DNA from: Paralvinella palmiformis
Lineage: Eukaryota > Annelida > Polychaeta > Terebellida > Alvinellidae
Length of the DNA stretch: 64,000 bases
Direction of reading: 5' to 3'
Assembly (NCBI GenBank): GCA_025642065.1
Contig: JAODUP010000484.1
Location: 382,001 to 446,000 of the forward strand
Numbering within the stretch: the stretch's first letter is position 1; each line of letters begins with the position of its first letter. The notes under the pieces were generated by a model. That model had not been told where the DNA came from and did not search any database. It saw only the letters and a program-made list of their open reading frames with translations. Position numbers and translations under genes: made by a program. Shown piece by piece: positions 35,540 through 48,200 of this stretch.

Positions 35540-36610
35540 AGCTGGCCGTAATAACCTACCCCCAGTCGCCAGAGGCGCTGCGCTCCTTGAATTCAAAATG
35601 GCGCCCCATGTTAAAACGGGAAGTAACACGTCTTGTTATAAACAGTCTTTGTAAACACTACATTGAACAACAGATTAAAAAAATAATCATATGTAAGATT
35701 TGTGGTCTAGCTTACATTATGGGATACTTTTATTCCCCATGAATCCAATGAACTCGTTTTGTGACTAACTTGCTGTATCTATAATACCCACAACATCACT
35801 ATCACGATTAAAATTTAATTGATAAATCGAAGCTAGCTACAGCTGCTGATATATATATAGTGACTAGTAATAATTTTGATATTTTATACAGGACCTTAAT
35901 CAGCCTGAGTTACTCTTAATGGGTTTTAAGAACCGAAGTAAAAGTCGCCATTTTCTTTAAGACCTATAGTTGTTCCTACATTAGCATGTATTTTAGGTCG
36001 ACATGTGTATAAAATAGCAGATTATGGTATATTTTGTTGCGCTTTGGATGCTCACATTGAACACCTGCCATTTAACTACGTACATTGTATGGGATACCAT
36101 ACAATTTAAACAATTTAAACAAACTATTTGGTGGCTATAGTGCTGCGTTGACTGGGCTTTGATTTGATTTTGAATAGCAGAATTAGATCAAATAACGATT
36201 CGTCTCGATGTTCTATATAGCTTGTGAAAACTATTATCTTACTTAAATTTATACTTCGATGTGTTAATTAACGTTATTCAACAGAATTCCGGGACATACA
36301 TTCACATTTTTTTAAATACTGTGTCTTATCATAGCCACATTATTAGAGTGTAGAATTAGAAATGTACAATCATTTACACGGGCGAGGGAAACACTGTAAC
36401 TTCTAACCAAACATTTTATCATTAATTAATATATACCAATAGCATGTAAATTATTAAACACTAATTATAATTAAATAAAGGCATGCAGTTATAATTACTT
36501 AAGTTGAGTCATTTACTATGGCATAGATAGGCGAATGTCAATGGAACATCTAGCCAAGATGGCGGGCGGCCCAACGGCGTCAACCAAACACGGCCGCGCC
36601 TGTCATCTAT
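35540..36610. promoter_or_regulatory. Two CpG-containing patches with ATGGCG-type motifs
   Basis: 35560-35610 contains AAAATGGCGCCCC and 36545-36600 contains CCAAGATGGCGGGCGG, the consensus of YY1-type sites common at TATA-less promoters. The patches stand out in the AT-rich surroundings. No plus-strand gene follows directly, so they may be decayed promoters or the source of an unannotated transcript. Confidence 0.35.
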
Positions 36611-36611
36611 A

Positions 36612-36660
<49 letters not shown>
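36612..36660. repeat. (TA)n microsatellite
   Basis: About 25 perfect TA units immediately downstream of the CpG patch. Confidence 0.95.
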
Positions 36661-36665
<5 letters not shown>

Positions 36666-36821
36666 TTAATTTGTATAATCACATTATGTTCTATTTTCTC
36701 ATACCTTTTCCTATTTTGGGTTCAGGACATTTAGGCTACTATCATGAAAGAAATTAATACTGAAATACTGTTGTTGTGAAATAAATGGTTGACTGATGTA
36801 TTGTGTTCTTTATTATTATGT

Positions 36822-37010
36822 AATGATGATTGATGTTTTACGGCTACTTTTGCGCACGTGGTAAGCTAAATGGGCCGAACGATCTCCAAAATGTAATGAA
36901 GCAAAGTCAAAGATGAAACACCCTTCAGATATGCCCACGCCGAGATTCGAACTCAGGTGGTAGTGATCTGTGGTCCAACGTGCTACCAATTAGACCACGG
37001 AGGCGCCCCT
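36822..37010 (-). mobile_element. SINE family B, complete, with target-site duplication
   Basis: The element is flanked by TATTATTATGT at 36811-36821 and 37011-37021. The minus-strand head reads GGGGCGCCTCCGTGGTCTAA, with box A-like TGGTCTAATTGGTAGC and box B-like GAGTTCGAATCTC. The tail block 'ggcccatttagcttaccacg' follows. This is the best copy for defining the family. Confidence 0.95.
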
Positions 37011-37034
37011 TATTATTATGTGATAATGACATTT

Positions 37035-37140
37035 ATATTACGTTGTTATTACGTTGTTATTACGTTATTGATATTGCATTGTTATTACGTTGTCATTACG
37101 TAATTGTAACGTTATTGAAATACGTTGTGGTGACGTAACT
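37035..37140. repeat. Degenerate TTACGT-rich minisatellite
   Basis: About eight imperfect 10-13 base units of the form TTACGTTGTTA lie in tandem, with unusual density of ACGT and CpG for this region. Confidence 0.75.
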
Positions 37141-37270
37141 AAAACTCCACACTTTTACGTAAGAGATAGGTAATGATAATTATGTAACCTGATCAATACG
37201 TTTAAAAAACGTAATTATTACGGAAAATTATTAGCTGGGATATTACCTGCTTATACAGATTAACTGTAAC

Positions 37271-37293
37271 GCACGCACGCACGCACGCACACA

Positions 37294-37332
<39 letters not shown>
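37271..37332. repeat. (GCAC)n then (TA)n microsatellites
   Basis: (GCAC)5 at 37271-37291 runs into (TA)17 at 37297-37332, which abuts a SINE target-site duplication. Confidence 0.9.
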
Positions 37333-37335
<3 letters not shown>

Positions 37336-37342
37336 TGGTAGT

Positions 37343-37540
37343 GATGATTGATGTTGTACGGCCACTTCTGTGCACAAGGTAAGCTAAACTAATGGCGGAG
37401 CGACCTCCAAATGTAATGAAGCGAAGTCAAGGATGAAACAACCTTCAAATAAGCCCACGCCTAGATTCGAACACGGGTGGTATAGTGATCTGTGATCCAA
37501 CACAATACCACTAGACCACGGGGGCGACCATGTTAATGTT
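37343..37540 (-). mobile_element. SINE family B, complete, with target-site duplication
   Basis: The 12-base duplication ATCAGTGGTAGT occurs at 37331-37342 and 37541-37552. The head and tail match the copy at 36822-37010. Only 330 bases separate the two insertions, and both use AT-rich targets. Confidence 0.95.
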
Positions 37541-38031
37541 ATCAGTGGTAGTAAATGACAGTTAATTCGTGATTGAGTGGATGATAATGGATGCAAATAC
37601 CTGTAGCATCAACATACTCATCAACATACGCAATATATTCGTGTTTTAAGGAAATACGTATCGATACACTAGACCAGAATGTCTATACAGATGTTTTAAA
37701 TATATCTGGTTTAAAAATAAATACATTTTAACTTCATTAAAAATTATTAGACTAAAAGTTGAAGCTAGTGTGACTTTAATTAAACATATCATGAAATCAT
37801 TTTAACTTTCCCGACAAACATTGAGCAAGTAAATAACTCTCGTAACCTAAACATTTCCAGGTTCTTTGTCTAACAATCTGAAGTGATTATATTGTATACT
37901 GCAATGTATTTCTAACAGATTCTTCTTTGTAATTATCTGATAAAGAACTCGTATATGAACTGCGATATTGAATTTTTTCTTCAAAATAGAACATTTCCAG
38001 AGGATATGTTCTTAATAATAATAATAATATG

Positions 38032-38345
38032 TGATATTTATATAGCGCCCTATTCAGCTACTCTAAGGCGATTTACAATATTATTTACAATATTAGTATC
38101 CCTGACTCAGACCTGTTTCCACCCAGCACATATCTCAACACCCAAGGGAGTATACAACGCATGCTGCCATTATAGGCACAAAGCTTTATTCAAGCACATA
38201 GCTATCGAGTCCTGTCAGGTACTAATGTTTTTATTGATGAGTGAACCAGTTGCCACATTACAGCATTGCAGTTCACGGAGCCTCGAACCCGCAACGGTTC
38301 GGCTACAAGTCCTACGCTCTAACTAGCTGCACTATCACGGCTCGT
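38032..38345 (-). mobile_element. tRNA-derived SINE, family D (TATAGCGCC tail)
   Basis: On the minus strand the head reads GAGCCGTGATAGTGCAGC...TTAGAGC with box B GCGGGTTCGAGGC. The far end carries TAAATCGCC and GGGCGCTATATAAAT, the 'tatatagcgcc' module common in dispersed repeats of many invertebrates. The left edge adjoins (AAT)n. Confidence 0.8.
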
Positions 38346-38842
38346 CTATATTTCTCTGCTATATCACCATTAACACTGTAATGACAGATCCAATATATTT
38401 ACATAATAGTAGCAGTCTTAGTAAGACGTCAGAAAACATTACAATAAATATGTTGATAGGGATCCAGACTTAGATATCGAGAGACGTATGGAAGTATAGT
38501 AGCCTACAAGAGATATTGAACAAGTGGTTGATCGGCTTAATGAAAGAAACTGAAAAATCTTGAAAAATAAAGGCACACTAAGAAAAAACATCAAACTTAT
38601 AAAAAAAAGTAGACAAACTTCTCCAGTAAGATAATTAGTAAGAAAATTAAACACATTTTATAAATGTTTAAAATTAAATAAATATTAATTCAACTTTGTG
38701 AATACTTTTGTAATGGCACAAAACGATATCTAATAACTGTCTTAAATCAGAGTTATGACAAACATCATTCCTCTATTATAACTGAGAAAAGGGAAATACT
38801 TATCTTAATTTGTACTGTAATAAAAATAACAACCCTCTATTT

Positions 38843-38846
<4 letters not shown>

Positions 38847-38875
<29 letters not shown>

Positions 38876-39414
38876 GTATCGTGTAACAAAGTAAATCGTT
38901 ACTCTACTTGAGTAGTTTTTTCCAAGTAACTGGAAGATTTCATGGAACTAATTACTTTTACTTGTCTCGAATTTAGTAGTTTTATTTGCGGGAACGCTAC
39001 TTTTTACTTCGTTACTTTCATTTACTTCGCGATATTTAGTCATAGCCTAGCCTATAATTTAAGAGATATAGTTGCTGCAAATTATCAAGTGTATCTTTGA
39101 TGAATTTATGGTAAACAAATATATTTTAATATGGTTTGGTAGTTAAATGAGATTTGTAAGAATGCTAACTTTTGGTGAACTGAGGGCGGGAGCACATCTG
39201 CACGTATGTGAATGTAATGAAACTAACGTGGCAGCACATATCTGTGGACGCGTGAGTTTGGTTCACTTTTGTGCACTGAGTATTTGATTCTCGTACTTTG
39301 TGTTATAATAAATTTTATTTTCTACTTTTATTTCTACTCAAATACAAAATAAAAGTAGTTCAATCATAAAAAAAAATATCAGATTTTTTAAAGTTAAAAC
39401 AATCATGATTTTCC

Positions 39415-39450
<36 letters not shown>
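38847..39450. mobile_element. hAT-like repeat bounded by (TA)n arrays
   Basis: Between (TA)13 at 38847-38873 and (TA)14 at 39422-39450 lies a block rich in GTAACAAAGTAAATCG / GTTACTCTACTTGAGTAG and ACTTTTACTTCG / AAAAGTAGTT motifs. These recall the GTAACGAGTTACTTT-type ends of certain hAT elements. No transposase frame is visible. Confidence 0.5.
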
Positions 39451-39453
<3 letters not shown>

Positions 39454-40061
39454 AATACATAGAGGAAGCATATTTGGATAATGAGATTTTATAGATTAAT
39501 GATTAAATTTTGCTTTCACTTAAGCAAAGATGGAAAATTTAAAACACCGTTATAGAAGATGATGTTCTTAATAATGATCGAGTAGATATTTAAATTCTTA
39601 GCTGGGAATAAAAGGCAGAGGCAGCAAATTTAATGGATTCATAAAAGTTTATTTACTTTGATAAATATGTCGGTGACACAAATAATTTTTATAATACATT
39701 TAGAACAAAGTTTAAGAAAATTTTAAATTTAAGACTTATTTAGAAAATGACAATTTATTTCTTCCCTGAAAGTAAATCTAAATAAGACAAACGATCGCTG
39801 TACTTATAAGACCGAGATGATAATCAAAGAGACACAATCACAACAAATTATAATCCAGTTGCAGAAAAGATATAAAAAGATTTTACAATAAATATTATAT
39901 CATGACGTACATGGTTCACTGTAAATACACGTCGGCATGCATAGCTAAATTTTTCCATCCTGAATGACAGTACGTGTAGCAGGGGAAAAACAGGTATACC
40001 GATACTTGACGGTAACAATTTTAATTGTTGTTAATTATTCTTATGCAAATCACGTACGTTG

Positions 40062-41045
40062 GGGGGGGGGGGGTGACAGTCTTAATAGTTAACTCTTGAA
40101 AGAAAGGAACCAACTATTGAAATGATATATTCCGGGGGGAAAAAGTGTCACCACAAATAGCAGGAGACGACCGAAGGCCTCTTACTGGCCTACTTAACAA
40201 TAACATATAGTAATACTGGTAGCATTAGCTAGATTAACTGAATTTATCCCGCTACCTGATAATTTTGTCGCCTGTAATATGAGGTGCTAACAAACCAGGA
40301 GATACTATTACTATGACACTGGAGCCATGCCAGACAACATCTGTAACACGAGATAATTTAACTTGATGTTTTATACCTGTAACGATCGATACCACCTCGA
40401 CATGAGCACGTCACCTAGAAACCTTTATATCAACATCCGAATATTGCTCGAATAGAAAACGATATTATTGTTATTGTTAGTATAGAAAACTGACACACGC
40501 GCGCGCGCGCACACGCTCGCTCGCAGAATGTAGGCTAGATCGGGCTGTGTGATGAATTATTAAGTCTGTATTATAATTGATTGAACGGTTGAATTATATC
40601 CCAGTAACAGTCATATAAACTATAGGTAAAACAACGAAGATTGACAGGAAAACAACGATGTTTATAACGGGCGTCTCTGATTGACAATTCTCACCTGATC
40701 AGTCTCACTAACACCTGCCGCAATAATTGTGTTTTGAGACTGGTACGTCGATCATCAAGCCAATATATGTAGGAATTAAATGACACACGGGTGCACGTAC
40801 GTACACACACACACAGATAGAGAGAGAGGGGGTTGGTCAAACAGCTGTTCATCAGTTACTGACAGAATACCAAGACAGCTGATATTTTACAGTAGTACGG
40901 AGAACAACACATCACCGTTCTACCCCTCATGTAAACAAAACCTGTGACGTCTACAGCACGCCACATACCGACTCCCAGGTAGCGAAATGTTGACGCACAG
41001 TCATATTTACCACTCTTAGTAGGGCGGTGCCTCCCCCCCCCCCCC
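40062..41045. repeat. Homopolymer and Z-DNA-prone tracts upstream of LRRC73
   Basis: A G13 run occurs near 40061-40073, an alternating (AC/GC) run at 40493-40520, and a C14 run near 41034-41046. The last is about 150 bases ahead of the LRRC73 start codon. Confidence 0.85.
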
Positions 41046-41191
41046 GAGCATCACCGGACTAGCCGCGGCGTAATATACAAATCCCGCAGACACGATGGCT
41101 TGGATTCGGATACCGTACCCATAGGGGACGCCAATCGGACTGAACGTTTTTGGTGGACAGCCGAGGTGTTGGTGACTATAAAGGCATAGCC
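40850..41191 (+). promoter_or_regulatory. LRRC73 promoter region
   Basis: CpG density rises from about 40900 (for example CTAGCCGCGGCG near 41060). No TATA box is evident. The C14 tract lies inside. The exact transcription start is not visible. Confidence 0.4.
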
Positions 41192-43909
41192 ATGTTGCTG
41201 GGATCGATCCAGGTCTGTAGAGAGCGCGTGTCCAGATTGGAGATGGACGATATCTGCGTGGCTCTTCGGAAGCACAAGGTTCGTCTGTTGGCGCTGCGCG
41301 AGTGTCGGACCGACGACGACGACTTCCAGAAGCTGATGACGTCGGTCAGTTGTTGTCGAAGCATCCTACACCTGAACCTAAATTTGGGAGTGGTGAATAG
41401 CAGAGAAAGGTCGAAGGTTGTCAGAGACTGTCTCGTCAAAAACCGATCATTGAACGCATTTTTGTAAGTATTTGGAACCGTGCTAATTATTATAACAGTA
41501 CAATCGCCCATCCGATATCATGGTGACATATAGTATAGCTACCATTTTAGTACTTGTATTTGGTACCATTTTAATTGTAACAGTGTTGGTGTAGAGATGT
41601 TTACATTGTGTTCCTTGGTCAACATATATTTTGTATATCCGATTTCTGGACTGTTATTTAGCCTAATCACTGGCCACATCTGGGACGTATTGCCGAGGGG
41701 TAATGGAAACGTGCCAGAAACGCAGGTTTGAGTTGGATTCGAACCCACAACCTGTAGGTTTGCAGCACAGTGGGTGCTCCAACCACTACTTTATCGGGGC
41801 GCCGCATACGGTACCAATAGGCTGACGCATTTGCAATCGGATTGATGCGATGGCCTCGATGTAAATGTTGCTATTTTACGGCCACTTTCGTGCACAAAGT
41901 AAGCTAAACGAGCAGAGCGACCTCCAAAGGTAACGAGGCGAAGTGAAAGATGAAATACCCTTCTGACATAACCTGGTCGGGGTTTGAACCCATGTGCCAT
42001 AGATCGCTACAAGTTAGGCCATGGAGGCGCCGTTGCCCTCGATGTAAACAAATTGTTGAAAGTAAATGTCTACCTATCCATCTGCTGCTATGTTTTAGTT
42101 ACCGTGGCCAATACAACAGTGTGCTCTTAAGAACGGGATACGTCGATTCTACATAACATACAATGGCGACGACATTATGTAAATGAATTGGTGTTAACCG
42201 CATTTAGCATAATAGTAATAGAAAACTGCCTACCGAGACATCCCTCCCAAGAAACACAGCCATGTCAACAATTCCGTAACCTCTATTTATCTACTACAGC
42301 GTACACGGCAGTCCACTCGGAGAGGCCGGTGCCAGATCCATACTCAAGGGAGTGGCGCTACATCCGAACATCACCTCCCTGGATATCGGAGACTGCCAGC
42401 TTACCGACAAATCGATAACACTAATAGCTGACTTATTGCCTCCCAATGGCGCCAAAAGAGGTATGCCAATGATAAATGCCCCAGTACTACCAATTAAAAT
42501 CCCCCTTTTTACGACAATTGATATTGTTAAGTTTCACTAATTCCATGTCATCATCAAGGACAGTCTTCCTCAATACGAGTCTATGTCTTATATATATATA
42601 TATATATATATACTCTTAAGTGCGTTGTTTAGCCACGGCGTTGGTCAGACACGTGACATATGGCCGAGAGCCGGCTATGTAGAGTAAATGACCAATCATA
42701 TAAAACCTTTCAGACACAGTGATTCGATCCCTGACCTGGAGATCTCAGATGCTGTTGACTATCCACTGTACTGTGAGAGCATTCTCATCTGTCATTAAAG
42801 TGACTCTTAAATTATTAAACGCCCATCGAAATGACAACTACTACAAAACGGTACTCTGCTTTGCTTAAGTAATGTACGCAGCTCCAGATGAATATTACAT
42901 CTAGCAAGGCATATTAGACTGTTCCTTTAGGTGCCTAAATGAGGTGGAATGTTTTTCAGGTCTGAAGGAACTAACACTGACAGCCAACAATGATATATCT
43001 CCCGAAGGCTGGACTCAGTTGTTTATAGCCATATCAGCGAGCAGCTGTCTTAGAACGCTGAACATTGATTACAATAACATCGGCGACTATGGAGTGGGAT
43101 GTTTGGCCGTAGCAATGGCTTCCAATCACACATTAAAGTCGGTGGATATGGAAGGCTGTGGTATAACAGAGTTCGGAGGAAAGGTACTAAGTCTGTGAAC
43201 TGTGCATCGTTCTCGGTGCGTGAAATGAATAGCTGGTTAAAGAAAGAAGTATTAAACCCTTTTCGGTGGAGGGGATGAAATGTAAAATTCGCCCTAAAAA
43301 TGAGGGCACGAAAGCGTCAGTGTTAAAACAAATTCAAACTGTTAATGTAAGAAATATTTCAAATTATGACAGAAATGTCAATAACAATATACATGTGCTA
43401 AATATAATATTCAGTCAACTCCTAATATATTGGTAACAATATGTTTGCAGGTATTACTTAATCTAATCAGAAGCTACCCAGTTAGCGTGAAGCAACTGAT
43501 TCTAACAGAAAACAACATATCTTCGGCAACCACTGAAGAAATTAATTCCAGGCTCCAAGGATTACGCGAGCACATTCCATCATCTGAGAGAAGCATGCAG
43601 GACACTAGCGAAGACAGAAGTTCCAATTGCAGTTCTTGCATATCTGTTATCCCGCTTGATGAAGATGCTTCACACAAAACGAAAAGTCCTAGGAGCTTAA
43701 ATATTGTGATCAGAGAACCGATGTTGACATCGAAGACGGGAAGAGCATCAAATATGATGGTTATTCCGGAACAACATAAATCTAGAACTAGACCAGACAT
43801 GGATCAACTCTCAGAAAGTGATGATACGGAGTTTACTGAGGATTTTGAATCAGTGAATACAGACAGACAAAACAGAAACAAAACATTTTATACACAAGTG
43901 ACTCATTGA
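41192..43909 (+). CDS. LRRC73: Leucine-rich repeat-containing protein 73
   Basis: Four exons (41192-41463, 42300-42460, 42960-43183, 43451-43909) encode 371 residues; human LRRC73 has about 316. Clear matches to the human protein: MLLGSIQ start, DICVALRKHKVRLLALRECR, LNLNLGVVNS, HGSPLGEAGA, LHPNITSLDIGDCQL, LLPPNGAKRGLKELTLTAN and LTENNIS. The LRRs are of the ribonuclease-inhibitor/NOD type. Function is poorly known; in vertebrates it is associated with ciliated tissues and brain. The C-terminal ~110 residues, longer than in human, are Ser/Asp/Glu-rich (LSESDDTEFTEDFE) and probably disordered. All splice sites are GT-AG and phases fit. Introns 1 and 2 carry SINE fragments and a (TA)10 array at 42592. 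Confidence 0.93.
41690..41805 (-). mobile_element. tRNA-derived SINE fragment, family E
   Basis: The minus-strand head GGCGCCCCGATAAAGTAGTG...TTGGAGC with box B GTGGGTTCGAATCC is clear. The body breaks off after about 110 bases. It lies in LRRC73 intron 1. Confidence 0.65.
41866..42036 (-). mobile_element. SINE family B with target-site duplication
   Basis: CCTCGATGTAAA occurs at 41854-41865 and 42037-42048. The element is inserted in LRRC73 intron 1; head GGCGCCTCCATGGCC, tail as in the other copies. Confidence 0.88.
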
Positions 43910-44091
43910 TCAAAGACATACATAGTATAGGCACAAGACTTATAACTTAAAGTGAAAGACAAACTTTAAGGATAACTTTGATAATTGTATTCCGAGCATC
44001 TAACCTCACTGACATCAGAAGTTACGTAACACAAAGGATACCATTAATTTCCTAATAATATATCAAAATATTGTTTATACTGCAGTGTTTT

Positions 44092-44097
44092 AATAAA
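44092..44097 (+). terminator. Poly(A) signal of LRRC73
   Basis: AATAAA about 180 bases after the stop codon. Confidence 0.6.
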
Positions 44098-44099
44098 CT

Positions 44100-45215
44100 A
44101 TGAACTATAAAAGCAATGCGACATTAAATCGTGATTAAGTTATCTTATATCAGTGATTATTCCATACCACTTCTTTCGGGAAACAGTTCACCGTTAACTG
44201 AGGACCATATAAATACAATGACAAGTCTTTTATCTAAATGTAAACTGAATAAGGTGAACACAACATTCTTTCAAGACTCGAACATCTATCAGTGTTTATC
44301 TTCCACAATAATCCATCGAACATTTTTATACATCCTAAAGGTTCACTGAGGCATACAGGCACTCTTCCAAGATGGGAAATTTTAAAACAAAATCTTACAA
44401 GTTAGAATAGTTAATATAGTACGGCTTAACAGTGTGTCATGCACATGCGTAAAGAAATGAGCTTTTCAGCGAAATTAAGAAAAATTAGAGGCACCTCCCA
44501 ATGCTGAAAAATTTACAGCTTTTCATTTACAGTAATCTGATTATCTTAAATTTTGACTATGCTAATCATGATTCATTTATATTATTTATATTCCACAATT
44601 GTTGGAGTAAGACCAATAAATAGGAGTTCTCGTATAGAATGCACTGGAATATGGATTACATTGAACAAGTATTAATGCACTAACAAAGTAAATGTATAGG
44701 GTCGATTTTCATAAAATGTTCAGAACACAACTAATATTGGCAGAATATAAATGTGTAATAGCTAGTCACGTCAAGGTTACCCATTATATAAATTTTTTCA
44801 TATAAAAAGCCGCCAAATATTTATCTGTATCAATCTACATTTTCTGCTCATCAAGATACAGCAACAATCAGACAATATTCTAATAAATATACTGATAAAG
44901 AAAAAAAAATACAATAAACAGTTCAGCAACATCAGAGAATAAATATACAAAACAATTCTACTCTCTTTCTGACTTATGCTTTAAATTTTTAAGGTTGATT
45001 TTTTACAGTCAACATGAGAAACCATTACCAAAAATTATTTGTTTTAAAAACTTCATTATTTTACTATATTGCTATAAATAACCATGAAGCATTTTGAAAC
45101 ACCAAATAAACATTTAGCCATACACAAACATACACTGACAAAAACCTGGATAAATATTGACTTAACTTGTCCACTAAAATGAACAGCATAAATTATTTAA
45201 TTAATGAAATATTTA
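44100..45215. other. Spacer between convergent LRRC73 and WARS1
   Basis: AT-rich; it probably holds the WARS1 3' UTR (ATTAAA on the minus strand at 45196-45201 is very close to the stop, so another site is likely used). No gene is seen. Confidence 0.5.
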
Positions 45216-48200
45216 TCAATAGTCATATATCAGTTTTCTCGGACGCATATATTCTAGTACTTCTTCTTCTGTGATCTGTTTTCTTTTTTCCTGGTGTTTG
45301 GCAACAATTTCTTGTAGCATTGCAATCAAATCTTTCTTCAGATAGCCAGTTAACAATTCTCCACTCGTATAATCCTACAACACCAAAAATCGTAAATTGA
45401 CAAAAGTATGAGTTATTAAGCTCATTTAGTTAATAAAATACTGAAACATAGCATCACACATCTATACGTTTATCAGATTGATTTTTGCCCTTAATCACTT
45501 CCCACATTCAGATATTGAAGTCATGAATAATTTGTTATAATGTTTTGACTTAACTAACTTCAGATTATGATGAAGCAATATTAAGATACTATTCCATTCT
45601 ACAAATTAAAACCTAAATAATAGATCAAATTAATTGTCATACATGTGAGCATATTTTTTTAAAGTTTCCTAAATGTCTGTTGTCTATTTTGGACTTGGAT
45701 AAAACTATATCTAAGTATCTCTTGTTATTTAGCTCATTTTGTTTACCTTTCTAATCTGTTCAAGCTTTCCGTCATCTTCCAGGAAGAATGTCAAATATTT
45801 ATAGGAGATGTCTATATCACAGTCACCACCCTTTTCACGGTGTTCCTCAACAGTAGCACCACCACCGGAAAAGGCATATTTATTGATCTGAGTGAATTTA
45901 AAAGGAACGTATTTAGCAAAATATTACTGCTGACAACTGAAGACATTCTGAACAGTGAATTATTAACAAAACATAATAAGAACAGATTTTGAACAGACTC
46001 GATAAAGAGATAAAAACAGGGAAATAATGAAACATCATCAAAGTTAAATCATATACTGGTATAAGTGTACTTCTTATACAACAGAGTACTGTTTTTTTGT
46101 TGTAATAGAACCTTTTTGAGGATCTTGGTTTAACGCATGCATAATACTGTAAGACCACAGATCTCACCGCTACCTCACCTTAGTTTTAATTTGTTTCGGG
46201 GTATCTGTTAAATAGATCGACGAATTTGGATCTGAGCCGCTCATCTTTGTCTGTGCACCTTGTAATGATGGTATGAAGGTAGAGTGTATCAGTGAAGGTT
46301 TGTGGTATCCTAAACGAGGTGCTATGTCACGAGTCATACGGAAATATGGATCCTGGAAAGACGTTTATGCATTACTTTGTATGTACAGCTTATAGCGAAG
46401 GGAATGATTGTTAGTTAATATCATTGATGCAAGTATCGACCAGCTATGGTATCTTATGAATATAAAAAGCCAGCTGATAAGCCACAAAACAATGAACTGC
46501 AGAACACATTTATACAAATATTATTAATCATCGAATGAATAATAAAATAATTACCAACAACTTCGAATGTTAGCACGCAAAAGACTAGTTAATTTATCAT
46601 GAGCTACTTATGACAGTCTAAAACTGTTTTGTATTAAAATGAAATGTAAAAATAAACCTTTATTGGCTTAGCAGCAGAGCTATAAATAAATTAATTCTTC
46701 AAAATGATAAACAAAATTTAAACGTACGCAGTATATTTAATTCCTACAGAAGGGGGGGGGGAAATAATTGAAATACAGTTAGACACCGATTCTTGTGATA
46801 ATGTGCTCGTTTATTTACCTGATCAATAGCACAAGGTATCAAACATGGTATGTCTTTCCGACCATTAAATATCTGTGGGAAAGCAACACTGAATGAGGTG
46901 GTAGCCTGTATTGATGGGAAGCTAATTTTGCCAATGCAATCTGTGTCTTGAAAGCCAAATATTCCGCGGGCCTGATTGAATGTTACACACTTCTGTATCC
47001 GACACATTGTTGTGTAGAAAGCTCTTGACTGACTGGAAACATAAGAAGTAATTAAGTGAAAATACAATGTTCTGATAAATCAGTAATTACTCAAAACATT
47101 TACTGTTTTTGTCTGTAAAAGAGTGTGACCGATTATGTACATATGAATGAGCCTGCATTTTAACTAAAGCAAGACCATTTAAAATATTTATGGCTTAGTG
47201 TTGAAAGTATACATATATATATAAAATGCCTTTACAGAAACATTGTTTTACCTAATGTAATCAGTGTCAGCAAATATAAATGTTTTTTCCTTGTCAAAGC
47301 CACAAGCAATGATATCTTTTGCATTCTCAATGGCAAGACGATGACATTCCTCTAAAGACAAATCCTTCCACAGAAACTTCTCATCATCTGTCAACTGTAT
47401 TATAAGAGGCACATCAAATGTATCTTGTAACCACCTGCAATAATAAAACAAAATGTTACGAGTTTCAGTGCAATTAAATTCAAACATACACAGGACCATA
47501 CACAATGTTCGCTTGGATGGATGGATGAATGCATCGGCACAATTTAGGCCATTCAGTGTCCTAGAACGTTTAGAAATAAAACCGTATTGAAGATTATATA
47601 TAAAAGGTTAATAAGCCGGATTTCTGGCATCGATAAAAGATATTTATAAGCTAAAATGTAAATTGTTAAATGTAAAGGCTAAATATGTAAACAATACGTT
47701 GGTGTATAGATGTATAAGGTTGTTAAAAAGGTAAAATCAAATTCTTAATCTTAGAAAATGGTGTTAATTTGATAAAATATGGTGAATAATGACTAGTTTT
47801 GGTTAGAGGTAATTAAATAGATTTCTGTTAAAAGAGATGGCAATGTTGGCTTGGAAATCATAATACAACAACAAAGGTATTTATCCAGAAAACTACGGTA
47901 GTCAAAACTGATTTCGGCAATAAAATACAGATTCGTACTTTGTAAAGATGAAAGGGATCAGATGGCCCAAATGCATGGCATCAGATGATGGACCTCTGCC
48001 TGTATAGAGGAAGAATGGTTTCTTCTTCTCATAGAGATCCAAGATAATATTCAGATCTCTGTTGGATAACAAAAAAAAACAACATTCTATCAACATCATT
48101 ATAGAAATGAAATAATAATATTGTGCCACATAATGATGAATACATTGTACATTATTACCTTGGAAAGTGAAGGTATTTATAAAACAAAACAAATCAACCA

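Noticed and set aside
37384..37596. Minus-strand 70-codon frame
   Set aside because: It lies mostly within a family-B SINE (37343-37540).
43474..43800. Minus-strand frame of 108 codons
   Set aside because: It is antisense to the last LRRC73 exon, whose identity is certain.
44131..44349. 72-codon frame downstream of LRRC73
   Set aside because: It lies past the LRRC73 poly(A) signal and has no protein-like features.
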